Below are positions 6,015-10,402 of a stretch of 10,402 bases of DNA, one piece after another. Numbering within the stretch: the stretch's first letter is position 1; every line of letters starts with the position of its first letter. Position numbers and translations under genes: made by a program. This DNA is from Phycisphaerales bacterium (GTDB lineage Bacteria > Planctomycetota > Phycisphaerae > Phycisphaerales > UBA1924), in contig JAESUL010000290.1 of the NCBI GenBank assembly GCA_016763115.1, forward strand, positions 1-10,402, written 5' to 3'. Under the pieces are notes generated by a model, which ran no database searches, was not told where the DNA came from, and worked only from the letters and a program-made list of their open reading frames with translations.

Positions 6015-6530
6015 CTAGACCGATGCGTTCTCTGGAAGGGACCGCACCAGGGAGGCATTTCGCACGCCGCGTGCCAAGCCGCTGATGCCAATGATTCCAC
6101 TGATGCGCAAGGAACTTGGCTGTTGTTCGACCAGGTCGGCATTGTTTTCTTCACTGGGCGCACGAATGTACGCATCGATCCCGCTCACCGCGTCGTGGTG
6201 TGATTGTTCGATCTCTTCGAGCACCGTGCGAGTGCGCACATCCACCCGCAGCACCCGCTCATCGAGCTGCACCAACGCCTGGTCGGAACCGACCACCATC
6301 ACCCGGTCAACAGCGATGCCCAGCGCCTTACGCTGTTCGATATCGAGTTCACGATCGAGCTCTGCGGTGAGGTGTACAGGGAATCCGGATTCGGGATTCC
6401 CGGCGCGTGCGCGGGTGAGCATCGCCGAGAAATCGATCTCAGTGACCGGGATCGGTGCCTGATCCAAAGGATCAAACGGGCGAACCCCGCGCCCAAGATG
6501 CATGAGGAGTTGTGCTGCTTCTTGGGTCAT
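6015..6530 (-). CDS. TIGR02530-like flagellar operon protein (divergent, extended)
   Basis: The function is unknown. The position between flgD and flgE is where Firmicutes carry the small TIGR02530 'flagellar operon protein'. The sequence fits that family's pattern: FSAML, then a segment around FPVHLTAELDRELDI (family F..HA..RL..R.I.L), then a helix KALGIAVDRVMVVG, then strands ALVQLDERVLRVDVRTRTVL (family SL.L.D..A.IV....TVI). The product is about 171 residues from ATG at 6530, longer than the roughly 100-130 of the family. The last 40 or so residues (SSLRISGIIGISGLARGVRN...) have no counterpart that I know. TTG at 6536 and GTG at 6533 are also in frame; ATG at 6530 is favoured by AAAAGG 8 bases upstream. 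No signal peptide or membrane helix is seen, so it is likely cytoplasmic or exported with hook parts. Family assignment is inference from pattern and position. Confidence 0.75.
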   Translation of the reverse strand: MTQEAAQLLMHLGRGVRPFDPLDQAPIPVTEIDFSAMLTRARAGNPESGFPVHLTAELDRELDIEQRKALGIAVDRVMVVGSDQALVQLDERVLRVDVRTRTVLEEIEQSHHDAVSGIDAYIRAPSEENNADLVEQQPSSLRISGIIGISGLARGVRNASLVRSLPENASV

Positions 6531-6538
6531 CACCAATG

Positions 6539-6544
6539 CCTTTT
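6539..6544 (-). promoter_or_regulatory. Ribosome binding site of the TIGR02530-like gene
   Basis: AAAAGG on the coding strand, 8 bases before ATG at 6530 and 5 before the in-frame GTG at 6533. It favours one of these over the TTG at 6536. Confidence 0.45.
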
Positions 6545-6560
6545 ACCGATCGGGTTGCCC

Positions 6561-7148
6561 CTACCCGGTGATTTTCTCGACCTCGTGTAGTACGCCGTCA
6601 TTCTTCACTGGAGTGATATCGTACTGCCCAATAGAGGGCAACTGCACTCCATCACCACCGGGGAAGACGGGGACATCATCGCCATCGTCATCTATATCCG
6701 GGTCTGGATCTGGATCTGGTTCCGGTTCTGGGCCGCCAACCAGTGGACCGACAATCTCGTCCACATTGCGGAAGAACATCCGCGACCCGTCGAACAAGTT
6801 GAGCACCGGGCCGTCGGCGGTCTGCGAGACCGAGATCACCAGATCAGCGACCCGTCGGTTATCCAGCGTGATCCCGCTAACAAGGTTGCCGATCAGTTGC
6901 GACGCCGAGGCGAGTTCGCTCTGGGCAACGAGTTGCTGGAGTGAACTAACCATCTGCGTGTTGGACTCGATCGTCCGGATGGTTGCGAGCTGTTCGAGCG
7001 TCGCCTGGGTATCGTTGGGCTCGAGCGGGTCCTGGTTGGTCAGCTCGGTAAAGATGATCTTGAGAAACTCCCCCGAGGTCAACGCGCCGAGCGCGTTGGG
7101 AGTTGAAGAGTTGGCTGGATTCGAGCTAAAAGAGTTGATAGCACTCAT
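6561..7148 (-). CDS. flgD: Hook-capping / hook assembly protein FlgD with acidic repeat
   Basis: FlgD caps the growing hook and allows FlgE to polymerise. The 195-residue product carries the conserved N-terminal block FLKIIFTELTNQDPLEPNDT (28-47) and the following helix with QLATIRTIESNTQM (53-66). A Gly-rich LIGNLVSGITLDNRRVADLV (85-104) then leads into a short beta region ending DGSRMFFRNVDEIVGPL. After residue 138 the usual FlgD fold appears to stop. A Pro-Glu/Pro-Asp run at about 139-149 leads into DIDDDGDD (151-158), and a 37-residue tail with no recognised motif ends the protein. The acidic run is encoded by a tandem hexamer. The start is ATG at 7148 with AAAGG 8 bases upstream. It lies 20 bases after fliK. 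The total length is near E. coli FlgD (231), but the C-terminal half is replaced. The family call is strong from the N-terminus; the tail's role is unknown. Confidence 0.93.
   Translation of the reverse strand: MSAINSFSSNPANSSTPNALGALTSGEFLKIIFTELTNQDPLEPNDTQATLEQLATIRTIESNTQMVSSLQQLVAQSELASASQLIGNLVSGITLDNRRVADLVISVSQTADGPVLNLFDGSRMFFRNVDEIVGPLVGGPEPEPDPDPDPDIDDDGDDVPVFPGGDGVQLPSIGQYDITPVKNDGVLHEVEKITG
6701..6730. repeat. Imperfect tandem hexamer repeat in flgD
   Basis: Five consecutive hexamers on the plus strand: GGTCTG, GATCTG, GATCTG, GTTCCG, GTTCTG. On the coding strand they encode alternating Pro-Glu and Pro-Asp. Copy number could change by slippage in whole codons, lengthening or shortening the acidic linker without a frameshift. 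Confidence 0.7.
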
Positions 7149-7168
7149 TGGTGATACCTTTCGTATTT

Positions 7169-8749
7169 TTATGCCACGGTATCAAGACCGAGTTCGGTCC
7201 AGACGCTCTGCGGTTCATTCGTTTCGGTTGTATCCGCTGCATCTTTGGTTCCGATGGTTTCAGATGCGCCGTCGGATCTGCTTGCTTTGGAATCTTGCTG
7301 ATCGGTTTGCGTGTTCTGCTGTTCGAGGCTGGCCCCAAACCCGCTCGAATCGCGGTGGTCAACATTCAACTCTTGGACCCGAACACCCTTGGCCTCGAGC
7401 TGCTCTCTCAATCCCTTGAGCCCTTGCTCGATCGCATCGCGTGCGCCGGCGGATTCGGTCTCAAAGCGGACACGGACCGCGCCGTCTTCGGTCGAGACGC
7501 GGATCTTCAGATCACCGAGGTGCCCGGGGCTGAGCCTCAGCGTCATCGAACCACCCGAAGTCCGCAGGATCGAAGCAAGCCCGCGTTGGACCTGGGCCAT
7601 CACCGCGGCACGGTCTCTTTGCATGGTGGTTGCCGTTTGCTTGATCACACCGAGCTTGGGCGAATCATTCGCGTCTTGCCCGATCGAACCGCTATCGGCT
7701 GATGAAACCGCGCTGACACCGGCAGGACTTGATGATGCTTGTGCAACCCCAACCGGCGATGATGAAACCAAAGAACGAGCGGTCGCAATGCGATCGAGTA
7801 CCGCCCGGATCGCTGGGGGAATCACAGCAGCGGCGGGAATAGATTGAGCCGCCGACTCAGCAGATGGTTTCGTCTCCGGCTTGGCATCCGGATTGGAAAC
7901 CGGCTTTGCATCTGGCTTGGTTGGTGGGGTTCCGGGGATCAGTTCATTCTTGTCAGCCGGTTTGCCCTTGAAGACATCGACCACAACATCACCGAACGGA
8001 GACTCGCCCTTGTCAACCGGATCTGGACCGATCTGCGTGATCGTTGCTTCATTGACTTGTGGCCTTGGGGCTCCGAGAACTTCGGGCCCCTTCGGTGCTT
8101 TACCTGGGCCCTTGAGGGGATTTATTCCGGGGGTCTGACTGATACCTGGTATCAGATTATCTGTTGGAGTAATCGGTTTTATCTCAGGACTCGGGCTGGT
8201 GTCCGCACTCGTATCAACCGTGTCGATGTTCTTCACTTCGGGCTTAAAATCGGCACCCGGCGTCAGGAGGTCTGATTCCCCCGACGGGTTGAGCGGGAGA
8301 ACATCCACTGTCGGACCAGTGGGTATTGGTCCTACGGGAGCCAACTCAGACTCTTGCGTATTTGAAACCGGGACTCTTTCGTCACCCTGCTCTTCTTCTC
8401 GAAGTCGGCGCTCACGAGCCATCCGACTGCTTTCGGCTTCCTTTTCCTTTGAACGCCCTGCTCCGGGATCGGACTCCTCGCCGGGTACCTTGCCCGAACC
8501 ATCGAGCTCAGTCGATTGAACAACCAGTGATGTATCAGGGAAGGGCTTGGACGGATCACTACGACCAGAAGCGTCGGGTCTGTATTCGTCCAACCCGCGT
8601 TCTATGTTTTTTCCCTTGGACGCCTCGGCACGCGCATCAAGCACCTCGGTGAACACCTGCGTTGATTTCGCGCCCGAGCGCACACTCTGCGCGTTGAAGG
8701 GTCGAATCTGCGTGATTGCTGGCTGGAACAGTTCTGTTTTTATGGTCAT
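7169..8749 (-). CDS. fliK: Flagellar hook-length control protein FliK
   Basis: FliK is the secreted ruler that sets hook length and switches export specificity through FlhB. The 526-residue product has the expected layout. A short N-terminal export region precedes a very long Pro/Lys/Asp/Ser-rich disordered linker (about 60-330), and a conserved C-terminal Flg_hook domain spans about 399-467. That domain reads MTLRLSPGHLGDLKIRVST, then VRVRFETESAGARDAIEQGL, then LREQLEAKGVRVQELNV, which is the family core. The last 59 residues are Gln/Asp/Ser-rich. Length is above E. coli FliK (405); FliK linkers vary widely and often track hook length. The linker includes a 24-base direct repeat. The start is ATG at 8749, with GAGG 7 bases upstream overlapping the stop of the preceding gene 9 bases away. 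flgD follows after 20 bases. Confidence 0.93.
   Translation of the reverse strand: MTIKTELFQPAITQIRPFNAQSVRSGAKSTQVFTEVLDARAEASKGKNIERGLDEYRPDASGRSDPSKPFPDTSLVVQSTELDGSGKVPGEESDPGAGRSKEKEAESSRMARERRLREEEQGDERVPVSNTQESELAPVGPIPTGPTVDVLPLNPSGESDLLTPGADFKPEVKNIDTVDTSADTSPSPEIKPITPTDNLIPGISQTPGINPLKGPGKAPKGPEVLGAPRPQVNEATITQIGPDPVDKGESPFGDVVVDVFKGKPADKNELIPGTPPTKPDAKPVSNPDAKPETKPSAESAAQSIPAAAVIPPAIRAVLDRIATARSLVSSSPVGVAQASSSPAGVSAVSSADSGSIGQDANDSPKLGVIKQTATTMQRDRAAVMAQVQRGLASILRTSGGSMTLRLSPGHLGDLKIRVSTEDGAVRVRFETESAGARDAIEQGLKGLREQLEAKGVRVQELNVDHRDSSGFGASLEQQNTQTDQQDSKASRSDGASETIGTKDAADTTETNEPQSVWTELGLDTVA
7876..7920. repeat. Two-copy direct repeat in the fliK linker
   Basis: Two 21-base copies (7876-7896 and 7900-7920) differ at three positions and are separated by AAA, so the period is 24 bases. 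On the coding strand both encode Lys-Pro-Asp-Ala-Lys-Pro, eight codons apart. It looks like a recent small duplication lengthening the FliK linker in frame. Confidence 0.6.
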
Positions 8750-8758
8750 TGTGTTGCC

Positions 8759-9436
8759 TCATCCGTTGGGCGCGGCCCCCAGGCCACGCGTACGCAGAGA
8801 CTCAAGCAACTGGGCTGCCAACTGATTATCACTCTTGATAAACTCGGTAAAAATCTTGATCCGGATCCGATCATCCATCTTGGACAGGTACGAAACCACC
8901 TGCTCATGCTTGCCATCATCGAGCAGAACCTGCAGCGATGCCTTGGCATCCTTGGGCTTGAGCCCTTCGAGCACCGAGAGTGCTTTGGCGAACTGGTCGG
9001 CGCCCTCGATCACCTCGAGCCGAGCCCGCATCGCATCAAACGCATCTTGCTCGGCTTGAAGTTTGACCCGATCTTCGTCGATCATCCGCTGCTGGCGTAC
9101 AAGCGAAGCCTTGAGGTTCTCGATCTCTCGTTCGGTTCTTGCCTTGCGTTGCCGATCCACCTGCGTCATTTCTACGCGGATATGGTTCCGCTCGTCGGTG
9201 GTCAGGGCGGTTGGGGGGAGGGGTTTCTCGGTGTTTGCCAACAGCTCGGCGGCTTCCTTCTCCTCGGCGGCGACCCGCATGTCGCGTTGCATGATGGTTT
9301 CGCCAAAGAGCGACTGCACCTCCATCATCCGCCCCGGATCAACACGACCAGAAGAGAACATCCAACCGGCGAACCCGAGGATCCCGAGCAGATTGAGAAT
9401 CGCGATGACCGAAATGACTTTGAAGAGTTTGTTCAC
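8759..9436 (-). CDS. MotE/YlxF-like membrane-anchored coiled-coil protein (MgtE_N-like domain)
   Basis: This 225-residue protein sits where Bacillus subtilis has ylxF, between fliJ and fliK. Residues 1-30 hold one membrane helix (VISVIAILNLLGILGFAGWMF). A long charged, coiled-coil-like region spans about 50-145, rich in Glu, Arg, Lys and Gln. The C-terminal domain, about 147-215, resembles the helical MgtE intracellular N domain seen in MotE-family proteins and related to FliG helices: FAKALSVLEGLKPKDAKASL, then VVSYLSKMDDRIRIKIFTEF. MotE proteins have been described as chaperones for periplasmic motility factors in Sinorhizobium, but in the Firmicutes-type operon the role is not settled. The start is GTG at 9436, overlapping the fliJ stop by 4 bases (GTGA), with GGGAG 7 bases upstream. 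That overlap implies translational coupling. fliK begins 9 bases after its stop. The family call is fairly firm; the function is inferred. Confidence 0.85.
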   Translation of the reverse strand: MNKLFKVISVIAILNLLGILGFAGWMFSSGRVDPGRMMEVQSLFGETIMQRDMRVAAEEKEAAELLANTEKPLPPTALTTDERNHIRVEMTQVDRQRKARTEREIENLKASLVRQQRMIDEDRVKLQAEQDAFDAMRARLEVIEGADQFAKALSVLEGLKPKDAKASLQVLLDDGKHEQVVSYLSKMDDRIRIKIFTEFIKSDNQLAAQLLESLRTRGLGAAPNG

Positions 9437-9900
9437 AGCAGTGCTCCCTGTGTTCGAGCATGGCGCATGACCGCCAGTTCATCCATCTCGCGGGCCTCGC
9501 GGGCCTTGACCTCGTCTTTGTATGCTTGCAATGCACGATCCTTGAGCAGCTCGACCGCTTTCTTGGCAGCCGACGCTTTGGCCAGTTCCGCGCGGGCTTC
9601 TCCGAGTTTGGTGTACACGCCGGCGAGTTCGAGCACCGCACGATGGGCATCGAGGTGGTGCCCGAGCGTCGCCGAGGCTTGGAGTTTGACCGATTGCAGA
9701 TCCACCCCGCCGCCGGTGCCCGCCCCGAGCGCATCACGCAGTGTCCGCTTTTCATCGTCCATCATCATCTGGCATCGACGGATCCGATTCTCAAGCCCGG
9801 TCTTGGCCCGCTCTTGCTCGGCGACCACGAGCTGCTTGCCGCGTTCGGTGCGCTCGCGTTGTTCGAGCACGGGCTGGAGTTTGAATCGGAAACGGCGCAT
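9433..9900 (-). CDS. fliJ: Flagellar export protein FliJ
   Basis: FliJ is the coiled-coil stalk that links the FliI ATPase ring to the export gate and escorts chaperones. The 155-residue product begins MRRFRFKLQPVLEQRERTER, the typical FliJ opening (F.F.L..VL..RE..E). It is almost entirely helical and rich in Lys, Arg, Glu, Ala and Gln, with a Gly-rich break near 60-65. Length matches the family (about 147). The start is ATG at 9900 with AGGAAG 9 bases upstream. It lies 13 bases after fliI and overlaps the next gene by 4 bases, as in most flagellar operons. Sequence conservation in this family is low, so the call relies on the N-terminal motif, the coiled-coil composition and the position directly after fliI. 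Confidence 0.93.
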   Translation of the reverse strand: MRRFRFKLQPVLEQRERTERGKQLVVAEQERAKTGLENRIRRCQMMMDDEKRTLRDALGAGTGGGVDLQSVKLQASATLGHHLDAHRAVLELAGVYTKLGEARAELAKASAAKKAVELLKDRALQAYKDEVKAREAREMDELAVMRHARTQGALL

Positions 9901-9913
9901 TGGTCAGGTCTTC

Positions 9914-10402
9914 CTATCGTTGGATGAACGGGTTGGCGGGTGCTTGCTGCCCCGAGCTCATGATTTTTTTTCGTTGCGCGATCATCTCGCCGCTCTGGAG
10001 CGCGAGTTTCATCAGCATCTGCTGCGCAGGATCAAAGGCTGCCTGCTCATCGGTCCGCTGCATCAGCAACTCGTTGATCACCCCGACCATATCAATCGCG
10101 GTGTCGGTGTCGGGGTTGGCACCCGAGGCGTAGGCACCGATCTGCACAAGATCCTCGACATCGTGGTAGGCTGCAAGCAGACGCATGATCTGATGACGCG
10201 CCGCGGTATGCCCGGAATCAGAAACATCCCCGGCGACACGCGAGACAGAATCGAGCACATCAATCGCCGGGAAGTGCCCCTTCTGGGCAAGCTTGCGGCT
10301 CAGAATCACATGCCCATCGAGAATCCCACGGGCAGCGTCGGAGATCGGCTCGCTCATGTCGTCGCCTTCGACCAGAATCGTGTACAACCCGGTGATCGAG
10401 CC
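9914..10402 (-). CDS. fliI: Flagellum-specific ATP synthase FliI (C-terminal part; 5' end outside window)
   Basis: FliI is the ATPase that powers and sorts flagellar type III export substrates, related to F1-ATPase beta. Only the last 162 residues are in the window, starting in the middle of the ATPase domain. The first codon of the window is in frame, so there is no true start here; the internal TTG at 10387 is not one. Diagnostic stretches are GSITGLYTILVEGDDMSEPI, then SDAARGILDGHVILSRKLAQ, then FPAIDVLDSVSRV, followed by the C-terminal helical domain with DLVQIGAYASGANPDTDTAI. These match FliI/YscN-type ATPases; the flagellar setting, with fliJ directly downstream, makes it FliI. The nucleotide-binding P-loop lies outside the window. 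An A8 run on the coding strand at 9971-9964 encodes QRKKIM near the C-terminus. fliJ follows after 13 bases. Confidence 0.95.
   Translation of the reverse strand, partial: GSITGLYTILVEGDDMSEPISDAARGILDGHVILSRKLAQKGHFPAIDVLDSVSRVAGDVSDSGHTAARHQIMRLLAAYHDVEDLVQIGAYASGANPDTDTAIDMVGVINELLMQRTDEQAAFDPAQQMLMKLALQSGEMIAQRKKIMSSGQQAPANPFIQR

Noticed and set aside
1..10402. A new defence, mobile or secondary-metabolite system
   Set aside because: Every substantial coding frame fits a flagellar family or sits in a standard flagellar position; there are no integrases, transposases, terminal repeats, CRISPR repeats or tRNA genes that I can see.

Overview
The window is one block of a flagellar biosynthesis operon. 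All thirteen genes I can support lie on the minus strand, so transcription runs from high to low coordinates. In that order they are: fliI (C-terminal part only), fliJ, a MotE/YlxF-like membrane coiled-coil gene, fliK, flgD, a TIGR02530-like 'flagellar operon protein' gene, flgE, flbD/swrD, motA, motB, fliL, fliN, and fliO (the window ends before its stop). There are no RNA genes, mobile elements, phage genes, CRISPR arrays or plus-strand genes that I can defend. The gene-free stretches are all under 175 bases.

Organism: a motile, moderately GC-rich bacterium (high-50s percent by eye). The gene order is close to the Firmicutes fla/che operon (fliI-fliJ-ylxF-fliK-flgD-TIGR02530-flgE-flbD-fliL) with the clostridial-type insertion of motAB. 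The composition, the long acidic linkers and the general style suggest a Gram-negative lineage, most likely Planctomycetota (Phycisphaerae-like). That taxonomic call is inference, not proof.

Layout: the right end (10402 to about 8759) carries export-apparatus soluble parts: the FliI ATPase, the FliJ stalk and a MotE-like protein. The middle (8749 to 4235) carries hook-building genes: the FliK ruler, the FlgD cap, an uncharacterised hook-operon protein and the FlgE hook subunit. From 4213 to 1739 come motor-power genes: FlbD/SwrD, the MotA/MotB stator and the stator-associated FliL. The left end (1567 to 1) carries the C-ring protein FliN and the export-gate factor FliO. Genes are tightly packed (4-base overlap to about 60-base gaps), except for a 139-base gap before motA and a 171-base gap before fliN. 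Both longer gaps hold sigma-28-like sequences on the coding strand; the one before fliN includes an exact GCCGATAA -10 box.

Most interesting points: the candidate internal sigma-28 promoter and TTGCGCA repeats before fliN; absence of fliM from its usual place between fliL and fliN; a MotB whose peptidoglycan-binding domain has Trp where the family normally has the Asp of the GHTD motif; an acidic Pro-Asp repeat in FlgD encoded by a tandem hexamer; a divergent, C-terminally extended TIGR02530-type protein; and an enlarged FlgE. I do not see a wholly new system; this is a recognisable flagellar locus with several unusual proteins.
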